Origin: Rhizobium sp. SSA_523 | GTDB lineage: Bacteria; Pseudomonadota; Alphaproteobacteria; Rhizobiales; Rhizobiaceae | DNA length: 64,000 nt | Reading direction: 5' to 3' | Assembly (NCBI RefSeq): GCF_030435705.1 | Contig: NZ_CP129381.1 | Coordinates: forward strand, 1,426,001-1,490,000 | In this document: one piece after another, positions 45,906 through 55,526 of the stretch | How the letters are laid out: the number at the start of each line of letters is the position of its first letter | Numbering within the stretch: the stretch's first letter is position 1 | Notes under the pieces: generated by a model | Databases searched by the model: none | Told to the model about the DNA's origin: nothing | The model's input: only the letters and a program-made list of their open reading frames with translations | Position numbers and translations under genes: made by a program

Positions 45906-46958
45906 TTATTCAAGAAGGCCAAGTTCCTTCATCTGCGCCATCTGGCTGTCCAGGATCTTGTTGGCGAGCGGATCGCTCTTGGCAGCCCTGCGCCATGCTT
46001 CCGCAGCCTTGGGCCGGTTGGCCTTCACATCATCCTCGGCGAGTTCAATAATGGTGACGCCCTGCGCCTTGAAGGCCTCCAGAGCGCTGGCATCCGTTTT
46101 CGTCTTGTTCACCTGATAGGCGTCCGAGACTTCCCTGGCGGCATCGGCCAGCGCCTGCTGGAATTCCTTTGGCAGACCGTCGAAGGCAGCCTTGTTCGCG
46201 ACATAGGACGTGGCCGTCGTCGGCTGGTGAATACCCGGCAGGATGATGAACTTCGCCACTTCGCCAAGGCCTGCATCGAGATTGGCCTGCAGATCGCCGC
46301 GATCCGCAATGTCGATCAGCCCCTTGTCGAGAGCGGAATACACTTCCGCTGTTGGAAGCGGCGCGACTGCGACGCCGAAATGCCCCATGACGGTGGATCC
46401 GAGGCCAGTGAAGCGGCCCTTCTTGTCCTTGAAGTCGGCAACAGTGCGGATCTCGACCTTGGAATGGATCGGCTCCTGGTCGTAAATCGACGGCGCAATA
46501 TAGTGCAGGCCGGCTGGCGCATAGGATTCGCGCGCCATCTCTATGCCGCCCCGTTCGTAGAACCAGGCAGCGTAATCCTCGGATTTTCTGTAACCGAGAG
46601 GAATGGTGCTGGTGAAGGCATGGGCCGGAATCTTGCCGGCGGTGTAGCCGTCGAATGTCTTCATCAGCTGGAAGGCGCCGCCGCGTACGGCGTCGAAGGA
46701 CTGCGCCGGCGGCACGATCTGACCTGCAGAGAAGAGTTTCAGTTCGAAATCACCGCCGGTCTTCTCGGCAACCGCCTTGACGAACATATCCTCATAAGTC
46801 TGAGGCGTCGTTCCGCCATCCCAGAGCGATTGCATGCGCCAGGACACTTTCTTGTTCTGCGACAGTGCCGGTGTCGCAAGCCCGGTGGTTGCCACGATGG
46901 CAGCGCCTCCGGCCGTCAGCTGCAGCAGCGAACGCCGCGAAATATCAAATCTTGTCAT
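45906..46958 (-). CDS. TRAP transporter binding protein (DctP type)
   Basis: A 350-residue periplasmic binding protein. The N-terminus SRRSLLQLTAGGAAIVATTGLATPAL looks like a Tat-type signal. KVSWRMQSLWDGGTTPQTYEDMFVKAVAEKTGGDFELKLFSAGQIVPPAQSFDAVRGGAFQ is a standard DctP first half. GGAGG-type bases sit seven bases before ATG 46958. In the order mvaA-dctP-dctQ-dctM-mvaB it is expected to bind mevalonate or a close hydroxy-acid, but the ligand is inferred. Confidence 0.9.
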   Translation of the reverse strand: MTRFDISRRSLLQLTAGGAAIVATTGLATPALSQNKKVSWRMQSLWDGGTTPQTYEDMFVKAVAEKTGGDFELKLFSAGQIVPPAQSFDAVRGGAFQLMKTFDGYTAGKIPAHAFTSTIPLGYRKSEDYAAWFYERGGIEMARESYAPAGLHYIAPSIYDQEPIHSKVEIRTVADFKDKKGRFTGLGSTVMGHFGVAVAPLPTAEVYSALDKGLIDIADRGDLQANLDAGLGEVAKFIILPGIHQPTTATSYVANKAAFDGLPKEFQQALADAAREVSDAYQVNKTKTDASALEAFKAQGVTIIELAEDDVKANRPKAAEAWRRAAKSDPLANKILDSQMAQMKELGLLE

Positions 46959-47226
46959 AGTAACCTCCCTTTTCATGGTTGTGGTGCCTGCAAAGCCGAT
47001 CCGCAGACCGGTGCCGCAGGCCTGTCATCTCCGGCAGTCCGCCCTCCCGAGGCGATCTGCATTCCCGTGGCCCGATGCCGGCCGTCATTTGCGCGTGCTG
47101 CGTGCCCGGCAAACAATTGGCGACATCGTGAGCGACCACCGGCAGTTCATTGATGTCTCTCGATCTTCCTCATCGAGCCGCCGGCGCCTTGTCCTTGACC
47201 GGACTTTCGCTGTCAAATCCCCGCTT

Positions 47227-48528
47227 CTAGCTTCGCCGCATGGCGGCCAGAAGATCCCGGGCCCTTTCGGTCCGGACGTCATGCGTGGCGGCAAGCTCCC
47301 TGGCAACAGCATCAATCTCGGCGCCGACGGCACCGGCGACAATGGCGATATTGCGGGCGTGCAGGGCCATGTGGCCGCGCTGAATGCCCTCGGTTGCCAG
47401 TGCACGGATGGCCGCCATGTTCTGCGCCAGACCAAGAGCGACACAGAGCTGGGCGAGCTCCGCGGCGGACCGGATATTGAGGATCTTCAGAGCAAGCTTC
47501 GAAAGCGGATGCGTCTTGGTGGCGCCGCCGACGATGCCGACCGCCATCGGCAGTTCCAGCGTGCCGACCAGATGGCCCTGGCTGTTCTTCTCCCAGGTGG
47601 TGAGGGACGTGTAATGGCCCTTGCGAACCGCCCAGACATGGGCACCCGCCTCGATGGCGCGCCAATCATTGCCCGTCGCCACGATCAGGGGGTCGATGCC
47701 GTTCATAATGCCCTTATTGTGAGTCGCTGCCCGATAGGGATCGATGGCCGCGAACTGATAGGCCTGCACCATGCGATCGATCATCTCCGCTCCGGAGACT
47801 TCCTTGGTCGTCAGTGCTTCCGGCGTGATCTCCACGCGAGCGCGGGCAAGGCGAAGATCGGCGAGGTTGGAGAGAATGCGCAGGCGAACGGTCCCGCCAG
47901 TCAGTTCCTCGACCAGCGGGGCAACGCGTTCGGCCATGGTGTTGACCGTATTCGCGCCCATGGCATCCCGCACGTCGACGATCAGATGCATCACCGCCAT
48001 GGCGCCCGATGGCGTATCCGGGAAGACGTGGACTTCGATATCGCGGCAACCGCCGCCCAGTTCGACGAGCACCTTGTCGCAGGCATTGGCGGCTGCGATG
48101 ATGCGTTCGCGGGCCGAAAGGATTTTCAGCCGTGCGCCATAAGGATCGGACAGCCCGACGAGCTGAACTTGCGCGCGCATCAGCGGATCGGTCACCGAGG
48201 TCTCGAAGCCGCCGCATGAGCGGACGATCCGCGCCATGAAGGAAGCCGCAGCAACGATGGAGGGCTCTTCGACAGCCATCGGGATAATGTAATCGCGGCC
48301 GTTGATGGTGAAATTGGCGGCAACGCCCATCGGCAGTTCGAACGTGCCGATGACGTTCTCGATCATGCCGTCCGCCGTCTCGATCGGCAGGGCACCTGGC
48401 TTTGCCAGAAGCGCCGCTTCCTCCGCGCTCAGATTGGCGGCCTCCACCACCTTCTGCCACCGCTGCTGCGGCGTCAGGCTGCGGAAACCTTCAAGACGCG
48501 AGTTTTCAACGCCGGACTGCACTGTCAC
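47227..48528 (-). CDS. mvaA: Degradative (class II) HMG-CoA reductase
   Basis: A 433-residue class II HMG-CoA reductase that oxidises mevalonate to HMG-CoA in catabolism. Blocks match Pseudomonas mevalonii MvaA as I remember it: [35 protein letters not shown] (catalytic Glu), [28 protein letters not shown] (catalytic Lys), [14 protein letters not shown] (catalytic Asp), and [15 protein letters not shown] (catalytic His). The start is GTG 48528, five bases after a perfect GGAGG; the open frame from 49671 is read-through over the divergent regulator. No isoprenoid genes are nearby, so biosynthesis is unlikely. Confidence 0.95.
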   Translation of the reverse strand: MTVQSGVENSRLEGFRSLTPQQRWQKVVEAANLSAEEAALLAKPGALPIETADGMIENVIGTFELPMGVAANFTINGRDYIIPMAVEEPSIVAAASFMARIVRSCGGFETSVTDPLMRAQVQLVGLSDPYGARLKILSARERIIAAANACDKVLVELGGGCRDIEVHVFPDTPSGAMAVMHLIVDVRDAMGANTVNTMAERVAPLVEELTGGTVRLRILSNLADLRLARARVEITPEALTTKEVSGAEMIDRMVQAYQFAAIDPYRAATHNKGIMNGIDPLIVATGNDWRAIEAGAHVWAVRKGHYTSLTTWEKNSQGHLVGTLELPMAVGIVGGATKTHPLSKLALKILNIRSAAELAQLCVALGLAQNMAAIRALATEGIQRGHMALHARNIAIVAGAVGAEIDAVARELAATHDVRTERARDLLAAMRRS

Positions 48529-48605
48529 TTCATCCTCCCATGCAATGCTTGGCGATCTGGCCGATTGGAAAACGACCAGACGCCTTCCGTGCAGGCTCGC
48601 AATAT

Positions 48606-48656
48606 TGTACCAGGGATGCAAGGTACAGTTCAGCGCATTGCGGAATAAGTGTACCT
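48606..48656. promoter_or_regulatory. Three GGTACA/TGTACC copies between mvaA and the MocR gene
   Basis: TGTACC occurs at 48606-48611 and 48650-48655, and its complement GGTACA at 48622-48627, within 156 bases between divergent genes. The last two extend to the seven-base pair AGGTACA/TGTACCT. Multiple half-sites in mixed orientation are usual for GntR/MocR operators. No other gap I read in the window holds such a cluster. Confidence 0.5.
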
Positions 48657-48684
48657 GTGAACTTCCGGGGACAGTGAGGCTGGC

Positions 48685-50079
48685 ATGGCGGATGAGGACA
48701 GCAAGACAGAACAGATCGCATCCCGTATCGCTTTGTCCATCGACGAGGGTATCCTGCCGAAGGGGACCCGGCTGCGCTCTCTTCGCGCGGCGGCGGAGGC
48801 CTATTCCGTTTCCAAGAACACGGTGGTAGAGGCCTATGATCGGCTGGTGGCCCGCGGTTATGTGGAAGCACGGCACGGTGCCGGATATTACGTGACCGGC
48901 ATCAGGCCGCGCACCGAAGATCCGATCACGGCGCGGATGGTGGAGGCGGTCGACATCGCCACATTGCTGCGCGAGCAGTTGGAACACAGTTTCACCGTCA
49001 GGCTGGGGGAGGGGCGGCCGCCGGCGGAATGGGTGGAGGGTTCGGTCCTCAAGAGCCATTTGCGCAATATCGCCAGCGGACAGCGGGGCCTCTTCGAACA
49101 TGCCTATGGCAGCCCGATCGGTTTTGAACCGCTGCGGGAGACGCTGTCGCGCATGCTGTCGGAGCGATCGATCGGCGTCCGGCCCGAACATATCCTTCTG
49201 ACACTGGGCGCCAACCACGCCTTCGATCTGATCATTCGGCAATATCTGCGGCCCGGCGACGTCGTTCTGGCGGACAGTCCGGGCTATTACCCGCTGTTTG
49301 CAAAGCTCAAGCTTGCAGGGGTGCGCATGCTCGGCGTCCATCGCAATGCAGACGGTCCGGATCCGGATGATCTGGCGCGCAAAGCGCAGGCGAGCGGCGC
49401 ACGATTCTTCTTCACCCAGTCGCTGGCTCACAACCCGACCGGCGGATCGCTGACGCTCGGGCGGGCGCATGATATCCTGCGGATCGCCGAGCGCCTCGAT
49501 TTCATGGTGGTGGAGGATGATGCGTTTGGCGATCTGATGTCGCGCAGTGCCGCGCGACTGGCCGCGCTCGATCAACTCCGCCGGGTCATCTATGTCGGCA
49601 CCTTCGCCAAAATTCTCTCGGCCAGTCTGCGGGTGGGCTATGTTGCCGCCTCGCCGGAGACGATCGGCCATCTCGCGAATATGAAGATGCTCACCATCGT
49701 CAACTCATCCGGCTATGTGGAGCGAATTGTTCACACGGTGTTGAACGACGGTCATTACCGCCATCATCTGCGGCGGCTCGGCGCGCGGGTCAAGGATGCG
49801 CAGCTTGCCGCGGTCCGGATCCTGCGGAAGTTGGGGCTGAGGCCGCAGATCGAGGATACGGACGGCTATTATATGTGGGTGGAGCTGCCGCCGCATGTCG
49901 ACGATCTGGAGATTACGCGCCGTGCTGCGCGTGAAAGCATTTTCTTTGCACCCGGTTGCGTTTTCGAAATCGATGGAAGCCGGACGGACAGACGCTACCT
50001 GAGGCTCAATGTCGCCTATGTCGGCGATCCGCGCTTCCATGATTTCGTGCGCAGGGAAATCGGCTCGAAATCGGCCTGA
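48685..50079 (+). CDS. MocR-type regulator (GntR DNA-binding domain fused to aminotransferase)
   Basis: A 464-residue MocR/PdxR-type protein. Residues 1-75 form a GntR winged helix ([47 protein letters not shown]). Residues about 95-464 form a fold-type I aminotransferase domain, with HNPTGG (N250), the PLP-contacting DD in [10 protein letters not shown] (about 278-279), the PLP lysine K309 in [16 protein letters not shown], and the C-terminal arginine region RYLRLNVAY. It is divergent from mvaA, so it probably controls the mevalonate operon. MocR proteins usually sense amino compounds through PLP, so the ligand is unclear. Confidence 0.88.
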   Translation: MADEDSKTEQIASRIALSIDEGILPKGTRLRSLRAAAEAYSVSKNTVVEAYDRLVARGYVEARHGAGYYVTGIRPRTEDPITARMVEAVDIATLLREQLEHSFTVRLGEGRPPAEWVEGSVLKSHLRNIASGQRGLFEHAYGSPIGFEPLRETLSRMLSERSIGVRPEHILLTLGANHAFDLIIRQYLRPGDVVLADSPGYYPLFAKLKLAGVRMLGVHRNADGPDPDDLARKAQASGARFFFTQSLAHNPTGGSLTLGRAHDILRIAERLDFMVVEDDAFGDLMSRSAARLAALDQLRRVIYVGTFAKILSASLRVGYVAASPETIGHLANMKMLTIVNSSGYVERIVHTVLNDGHYRHHLRRLGARVKDAQLAAVRILRKLGLRPQIEDTDGYYMWVELPPHVDDLEITRRAARESIFFAPGCVFEIDGSRTDRRYLRLNVAYVGDPRFHDFVRREIGSKSA

Positions 50080-50104
50080 GGGGCAGGGCAGTGGCCCTGC
50101 CGCA

Positions 50105-51226
50105 TCAGGACGGGCTTCTGCCCACCTGCCGCTCGCGCTCCCAGTACCAGGCGACATAGCGCAGCTTTTTATCGTGGCCTTTGGCATTCAAGGCCTGGCG
50201 CAGCCTGCGCACATCGTCCTTCTCGCAGGCGATCCAGACGAAACGATCCGGCGAAGAGCCGGAGATGGCCGCGAGCGCCGCCTCCATGAATGGCGTCTTC
50301 TCCGCGGGCCGGGCGCCTGCATGCGGCGCTGGCCTGCCACCCGCTGCGGTGCCGGCGTTGCGATGGATCCAGGCAATCGAAAATTCGCCCGCAGAGCGCA
50401 CCTGCTGCTCCTCGTCCTTGTCGCTGATCTCGACGATCGCCTCCAGCCTCGTCGTCGGTGCGGCTTCCTCGATGATGCGCAGGATGGCTGGAAGCGCACT
50501 TTCATCCCCGATCAACAGCTGCGACGCGGCCTCGGGCCGGTCACCGCCGCCCGGGCCAAGCAGAGCCAGACGATCGCCCGGCTGCGCGTCGCGCGCGAAA
50601 TCGGCACCGGGCGTTGCAACATCGTGTTCGGGATGCTGGAAGAAATCGAGCCAGATCTCGCCGCGTTCGGCGTCCAAGCCGCGAATGGTGTAGACGCGCA
50701 CCAGGAGCTCGTCCTCGCCTTTCGGCCAGGCGATGCGGCCATCCTCCCGGGTGCCCGGCCAGACCGGTGCCCGCCCTTTCGGGGGAACGAGGATGCGCAC
50801 ATGCATGTCTGCGCCGACGAAGGGGCGGACATCGGGACAGGCAACCGTGACCCGGCGCATGCGCGGTGTCACGGTCTCGACCGCCGTGACCGTGACGTGA
50901 TGAAGGTTCGGCAAGGGACCGAGCGGTGCCGGCGCAGACCAGGTCAGCGAAAGAGGCTCTTCGCCGCTGAAATAGAAGAGATGCTCCGCAAGCATGGTGC
51001 GCGCCAACTGCAGGCCATCCTGCGACTGGGATTGCAGCTCGATCAGCAACTGGTCCTCCTGCCGGCGAATGGCGGTCGTGCCGCTCTCGCTGGTCATCAT
51101 CACCATGTCGCCGGTTCGAACCACATCGGCATGTTCGGTGAAATGCTCCGCAATCTGTTCCAGCATCCAGATGGCCTCGCGCGGAGTTGCGATGCCGGAC
51201 AGGTGGAAGGGCGCAGCCTGGGTCAT
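50105..51226 (-). CDS. Ferric-siderophore reductase (SIP family) with N-terminal DUF2218
   Basis: A 373-residue cytoplasmic flavin reductase that releases iron from imported siderophores. Residues about 1-95 look like DUF2218 (FHLSGIATPREAIWMLEQIAEHFTEHADV...GTTAIRRQEDQLLIELQS). The rest is a siderophore-interacting protein: MRRVTVACPDVRPFVGADMHVRILVP, the FAD motif VRVYTIRGLD, PGDRLALLGPGGG, and the NAD(P)H-side WIACEKDDVRRLRQAL and KLRYVAWYWERE. The ATG at 51226 overlaps the ATPase stop by four bases; the longer frame is a shadow of that gene. It is the last gene of the operon. Confidence 0.93.
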   Translation of the reverse strand: MTQAAPFHLSGIATPREAIWMLEQIAEHFTEHADVVRTGDMVMMTSESGTTAIRRQEDQLLIELQSQSQDGLQLARTMLAEHLFYFSGEEPLSLTWSAPAPLGPLPNLHHVTVTAVETVTPRMRRVTVACPDVRPFVGADMHVRILVPPKGRAPVWPGTREDGRIAWPKGEDELLVRVYTIRGLDAERGEIWLDFFQHPEHDVATPGADFARDAQPGDRLALLGPGGGDRPEAASQLLIGDESALPAILRIIEEAAPTTRLEAIVEISDKDEEQQVRSAGEFSIAWIHRNAGTAAGGRPAPHAGARPAEKTPFMEAALAAISGSSPDRFVWIACEKDDVRRLRQALNAKGHDKKLRYVAWYWERERQVGRSPS

Positions 51227-52083
51227 GATTGTTCTCGCACTGTGTCGGGGCCGGATGCTGCCGGCAAGGGTTGCTCTTTGAACGTCTCGGTCATCCGATG
51301 CCGGCCGATCGGCAGCATCATGGGTTTTCCGGATGTCGGGTCGGTGATGATGCGGCTTTCCAGCCCGAAGACCGTCCGCACCATTGCCTCGGTCAGCACC
51401 TCGTCCGGTCCGCCGGATTGGTGGATCTTGCCGTCCACCATCGCCACCAGATGATCGGCGTAACGCGCGGCAAGATTGAGGTCGTGGAGGACCATCACGA
51501 TCGTGGTGGCGCGGTTGCGGTTGAGATCGACGAGAAGATCGAGCACCTCGATCTGATGGCTGATGTCGAGGAAAGTCGTCGGTTCGTCTAGGAGAACGAT
51601 CTCCGTCTGCTGCGCCAGTGCCATGGCGATCCAGACGCGCTGACGCTGGCCGCCGGACAGTTCGTCGACCGGCCGATCGGCAAGGTCGACGATCTGCGTC
51701 ATGGCCAGGGCCTCGGCCACAGCCGCCTCGTCCTCTCGGGTCCAGCGGGAGAACAGGCCTTGATGGGGATGCCTTCCGCGACTGACCAGATCTGCCACGG
51801 TGATGCCCTCCGGCGCCACGGGCGATTGAGGCAGGAGGCCGAGCCGGCGGGCCAGCTCCCTCGGATTGGTGCGGTGAATGGATTTGCCGTCCAACAGCAC
51901 TTGCCCCGCCTGAGGGGTAATGAGGCGCGACAGGCTGCGTAGCAGGGTCGACTTGCCGCAGGCATTGGCCCCGACAATGACGGTGATCTGTCCGGCGGCG
52001 AGTTGCAGATCGAGGTCCTGCAGGATCAGGCGATCGCCATAGCCGGCACTGATCCTTTCGGCCTTGAGGTGAGGCGACATCAC
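51223..52083 (-). CDS. Iron-siderophore ABC ATPase (FecE/FhuC type)
   Basis: A 286-residue ATPase of the iron-siderophore/B12 importer family. Walker A GANACGKST (with N for the usual S), Q-loop LLPQSPVAPEGITVADLVSRGRHPHQ, signature LSGGQRQRVWIAMAL, Walker B IVLLDEPTTFLD and H-loop VLHDLNLAARYAD are present; the SRGR-P-H motif is typical of FecE/FhuC. Its ends overlap the preceding and following genes by four bases each. Confidence 0.93.
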   Translation of the reverse strand: MMSPHLKAERISAGYGDRLILQDLDLQLAAGQITVIVGANACGKSTLLRSLSRLITPQAGQVLLDGKSIHRTNPRELARRLGLLPQSPVAPEGITVADLVSRGRHPHQGLFSRWTREDEAAVAEALAMTQIVDLADRPVDELSGGQRQRVWIAMALAQQTEIVLLDEPTTFLDISHQIEVLDLLVDLNRNRATTIVMVLHDLNLAARYADHLVAMVDGKIHQSGGPDEVLTEAMVRTVFGLESRIITDPTSGKPMMLPIGRHRMTETFKEQPLPAASGPDTVREQS

Positions 52084-53180
52084 GTGAGCCCTCCACCGCG
52101 ATGGGTGCGGATGATGAGATAGATGAGATAGGGAGCGCCGAGCGCGCCGGTCACCACGCCCACGGGATAGCGGGCCGGCAGCAGGAACTGGCCGGCATAA
52201 TCGCCGCCGAGAACCAGAAGACCGCCGGTCAGGGCCGCCGGGATGATCAGCGAGCCGCTATTGGCGATCAGCCGGGAGGCGATCGGCCCCGACAGAAAGG
52301 CGACAAAGGCAATCGGTCCGGTGACGGCGGTAGCGAAAGCGATGAGACCGACAGCCGCGATCACGACGCCGGCGCGGGTCAGGCTGACATGGGTGCCGAG
52401 CGCCGATGCAGTCTCGTCGCCCAGCCGCAGGGCCTCCAGGTCCCGCCGCAGAAGGAGGAGCAGAGAGCCGAAGACAAGCAAGGCGAGGCCCAGCGGCAGG
52501 CACTGTTCGAGAGTTGCGCCGTTGACGCTTCCTGTCAGCCAGCGCATCGCCTCCTGCAGGTTCCAGGATGCGGCGGAGGAAAGCATATAGGCAATGAGGC
52601 TTTCCATCATTGCCGAGACGCCGATCCCGATCAGAATCAACCGGGCTCCGGTGACGCCGCTGCGAAAGGAAAGTCCATAGACGAGGAGCGCAATGGCCAG
52701 CGCTGCCCCCACGGCGACAATCGAGACGGCGGATCCGTTGATCGACAGGACGACGATCATGAAGACCGCTGCGGCACTGGCGGCGGAACTGATGCCGATA
52801 ATATCGGGACTGGCGAGCGGATTGCGCAGCATGATCTGGAAGGCAACGCCGCCCATGCCGAAACTCACGCCCGCCAGCACGGAGAGGAGTGCGCGCGGCA
52901 GCCGCAACGCGCCGAGCGTGAAGGAAAGGCCGGGAAGCTCCTCCCCAAGGGCCCATTGCAGAAGCTCGATTGGCCGGACGACAGATTGTCCCACCATCAG
53001 CGTCAGCAGGAAGAGGCCAAGCAGCATTGCCAGGAGCAGCGCCGTGATGCGCCGATGATGCGCACTGCGTTTGCGTCGGCCCTCGGCCACCACGTGCAAG
53101 CCGCAAGAGGTGCCGGAGGAGAGGTCAGGGGACGTGCCTGGGGACGGGGCAGACAATAGGCCGGACGAAAGGCGGGTCAT
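52080..53180 (-). CDS. Iron-siderophore ABC permease (FecD/FepG type)
   Basis: A 366-residue BtuC/FecCD permease with about ten helices, preceded by a rather long cytoplasmic N-terminus rich in Ser and Arg (about 50 residues). ALRLPRALLSVLAGVSFGMGGVAFQIMLRNPLASPDIIGISSAASAAAVF is the family signature region, and the ISSALGTHVSLTRAGVVIAAVGLIAFATAVTGPIAFVAFL segment contacts the ATPase. The ATG at 53180 overlaps the stop of the preceding permease. It forms the channel with the other permease. Confidence 0.92.
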   Translation of the reverse strand: MTRLSSGLLSAPSPGTSPDLSSGTSCGLHVVAEGRRKRSAHHRRITALLLAMLLGLFLLTLMVGQSVVRPIELLQWALGEELPGLSFTLGALRLPRALLSVLAGVSFGMGGVAFQIMLRNPLASPDIIGISSAASAAAVFMIVVLSINGSAVSIVAVGAALAIALLVYGLSFRSGVTGARLILIGIGVSAMMESLIAYMLSSAASWNLQEAMRWLTGSVNGATLEQCLPLGLALLVFGSLLLLLRRDLEALRLGDETASALGTHVSLTRAGVVIAAVGLIAFATAVTGPIAFVAFLSGPIASRLIANSGSLIIPAALTGGLLVLGGDYAGQFLLPARYPVGVVTGALGAPYLIYLIIRTHRGGGLT

Positions 53181-54217
53181 AATTCGCGCACCTTCTGCCG
53201 CCGGACGATCCAGATAAACACTGGAGCCCCGATCAGGGCGGTGATGATGCCCACATCGATTTCGCCGGGCCGTGCGAGAATTCGCCCGGCTATGTCCGCC
53301 ACCAGCAGCAGGCATGCGCCGGCAAGTGCTGAAAATGGCAGGAGCCACCGATGGTCGATGCCGACCAGCAGGCGACAGGCGTGCGGAACGACGAGGCCCA
53401 CGAAGCCGATCGGCCCGCAGACCGCCGTCGTTGCTCCGCAGAGGAGGACGGCGGCAAGGGCCGAGACGAAGCGCGCCATTGCCACGCGTTCACCAAGGCC
53501 CGCCGCCAGTTCATCCCCCAGCGCCAGCGAATTCAGTTTACGGGCCGCGAGCAGGCTGAAGATCAGTCCGAGTGCGATGAATGGCAGCACGGGCACGAGG
53601 CGCTCTATGGTTGCGCCGCCCACGCCGCCGATCTGCCAGGACCGGATGCCGCCGGCAATATCGTTGCGCGGCAGCACGATGGCGAGGACCAGGGACGAGA
53701 AGGCGATAGAGGTTGCGGCACCGGCAAGCGAGAGTTTGAGCGGGCTCATGCCCCCACGGCCGAGCGAACCGATGCAGAAGACGAAGACCGAGGTTGCCGC
53801 GGCGCCCAAGATCGCCGCCCAGATATAGGCCGCGGCAGAGGCGATGTTGAACCAGGCGACGGCGATGACCACGGCAAGTGCCGCACCGGTATTGACGCCG
53901 AGCAGGCCCGGATCGGCAAGCGGATTGCGCGTGACACCCTGCATGATGGCGCCTGCCGTGCCGAGAGCCGCCCCGGCGAGTATTGCCAGCAGGGTGCGCG
54001 GGATACGGACGGCGACAGCCGCCTCGCCGATCGTCTCGGAGGACCCTGCAAGCGCCGACAGGATTTCGCTCCATGCCACGCTGCGCGTGCCGATGCAGAC
54101 GGACAGGACGGCCAGGGCCAGCATCACGAGCAGGACGGCCAGGAGAAGCGGCCAGCGGTGGTGGCGGGCAGCGCCCGAGACTGCAAGGGAAGGCGAAGCG
54201 AGCATGCGGCCGGTCAT
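53177..54217 (-). CDS. Iron-siderophore ABC permease (FecC/FepD type)
   Basis: A 346-residue BtuC/FecCD permease. AVRIPRTLLAILAGAALGTAGAIMQGVTRNPLADPGLLGVNTGAALAVV and AARKLNSLALGDELAAGLGERVAMARFVSALAAVLLCGATTAVCGPIGFVGLVVPH are the standard FecCD blocks. The second contains the coupling helix. It overlaps the binding-protein gene and the next permease by four bases each, so all five genes of the operon are translationally chained. Confidence 0.93.
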   Translation of the reverse strand: MTGRMLASPSLAVSGAARHHRWPLLLAVLLVMLALAVLSVCIGTRSVAWSEILSALAGSSETIGEAAVAVRIPRTLLAILAGAALGTAGAIMQGVTRNPLADPGLLGVNTGAALAVVIAVAWFNIASAAAYIWAAILGAAATSVFVFCIGSLGRGGMSPLKLSLAGAATSIAFSSLVLAIVLPRNDIAGGIRSWQIGGVGGATIERLVPVLPFIALGLIFSLLAARKLNSLALGDELAAGLGERVAMARFVSALAAVLLCGATTAVCGPIGFVGLVVPHACRLLVGIDHRWLLPFSALAGACLLLVADIAGRILARPGEIDVGIITALIGAPVFIWIVRRQKVREL

Positions 54218-55212
54218 TGTGCTTTCTGGGCTGCCGCGCTCAGGCGCGATACATAGTCTTCGAGAACCCAGGAAATCGACAGCGGCGTGGGATTGGCAGC
54301 CGTGCCGACCGGATTGCGGCCGAGCATCACGACGGATCCATGTTGAACCGCGGGCATGTGCGAAAAGAGCGGATTGGCCTTCATGGCGTTGATCAGCTGC
54401 TCATCGCCATAGGTGACGAGGATATCGACATCGTCGAAGGCATCGATGCGTTCGGCACTGATGGAGCCGGAGAAGCGGCCTGTCGTGGAGGCGGCCGTGA
54501 CACTGTCCGGCATGCGCAAGCCAAGATCCTTGAAGAAGGTCACGCGGCTGTCATTGGCGGTATAGAAATTGACGATGCTGAGATCACTCGCGTCCAGATG
54601 CGTCACGAACATGGCGGACTTGCCCTGCAGGGCCGGAAATTTGGCAGCCGTCGCGCGGATTTCCGCCTCGATCTTCTGGATGAGCTCCTCGCCTTTTCCG
54701 GCTTCGCCGAGACCAAGACTGTTGTAGCGGATCATCGTTCGCCAGTCCGTGGCCCAGGGCGATTTCGGATAGGCGACGACCGGTGCAATGCGGCTCAGCA
54801 TGTCGTAATCATTCTGGCTGAGCCCGGAATAGGCCGCGAGAATGACATCCGGCTGCGACGCGGCGACAGCTTCGAAATCAATGCCGTCACCTTCGTCGAA
54901 CAAGGTCGGTGCCGAAGCACCGAGCTCCTTCAGTCTCTGGGCCACCCAAGGCAGCAGCCCGTCTGCGTCGTCATCACCGAAATTGGCCGCTGCAAATCCC
55001 ACCGGGACAATGCCCAGCGCCAGCGGAACCTCGTGATTGGCCCAGGCGACCGTCGCCACCCGCTTCGGTTTCTCCTTGATGACCGTCGTGCCGAACGCGT
55101 GCTCGATCGAGATCGGGTAGCTTGCCTCGTCGCCGGCCGCAGCATAAGGGCCAGCCAGCATTGCCAGACACACTGCCACAATCGGCAGCAGGATGCGTTT
55201 GATGCGCTGCAT
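54214..55212 (-). CDS. Iron-siderophore periplasmic binding protein
   Basis: A 332-residue class III binding protein with a signal peptide (about 1-27). HAFGTTVIKEKPKRVATVAWANHEVPLALGIVPVGFA is the usual FecB/FhuD-type beginning, and PDVILAAYSGLSQNDYDMLSRIAPVVAYP the family's siderophore-domain core. It delivers ferric siderophore to the FecCD-type permeases. It is divergent from the TonB-dependent receptor, so the two transcripts share a 314-base control region and probably an iron-responsive regulator. Confidence 0.92.
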   Translation of the reverse strand: MQRIKRILLPIVAVCLAMLAGPYAAAGDEASYPISIEHAFGTTVIKEKPKRVATVAWANHEVPLALGIVPVGFAAANFGDDDADGLLPWVAQRLKELGASAPTLFDEGDGIDFEAVAASQPDVILAAYSGLSQNDYDMLSRIAPVVAYPKSPWATDWRTMIRYNSLGLGEAGKGEELIQKIEAEIRATAAKFPALQGKSAMFVTHLDASDLSIVNFYTANDSRVTFFKDLGLRMPDSVTAASTTGRFSGSISAERIDAFDDVDILVTYGDEQLINAMKANPLFSHMPAVQHGSVVMLGRNPVGTAANPTPLSISWVLEDYVSRLSAAAQKAQ

Positions 55213-55237
55213 GGCGTTTTCCTCAACTTCTCTAAGT

Positions 55238-55252
55238 TGACGCTGAGTTTCA
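55238..55252. promoter_or_regulatory. Possible RirA iron-responsive (IRO) box
   Basis: TGA-CGCTGAGTT-TCA fits the TGA-N9-TCA core of IRO boxes bound by RirA in rhizobia. It lies 26 bases upstream of the binding-protein start, in the divergent control region. Only six fixed positions define the core, so a chance match in this region is possible. The rest of 55213-55526 shows no other pattern I can name. Confidence 0.3.
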
Positions 55253-55526
55253 GGTTAAAAACCGGACGTCAATCATTAACCGCCGGAAGATCCGCTTCGG
55301 CATTGAAGTTTCCGGGGTTTATTACAAAACCGAGAAAAGCTACAATACTAGACAAGATTGATCAAGTTAACGGGTCATTCGGGGGATCGACGGGGCACAG
55401 TCGGCACCGCCTGTCGGCAATCAACACGGTTGCCGGACGGTGGACGACGGTCATGAACAAGCTACCGGCGATCATTGTCATTGCATGTCAGGCCGCGCGC
55501 TTCGCGGCTCAATCGTTGGATTAAAG

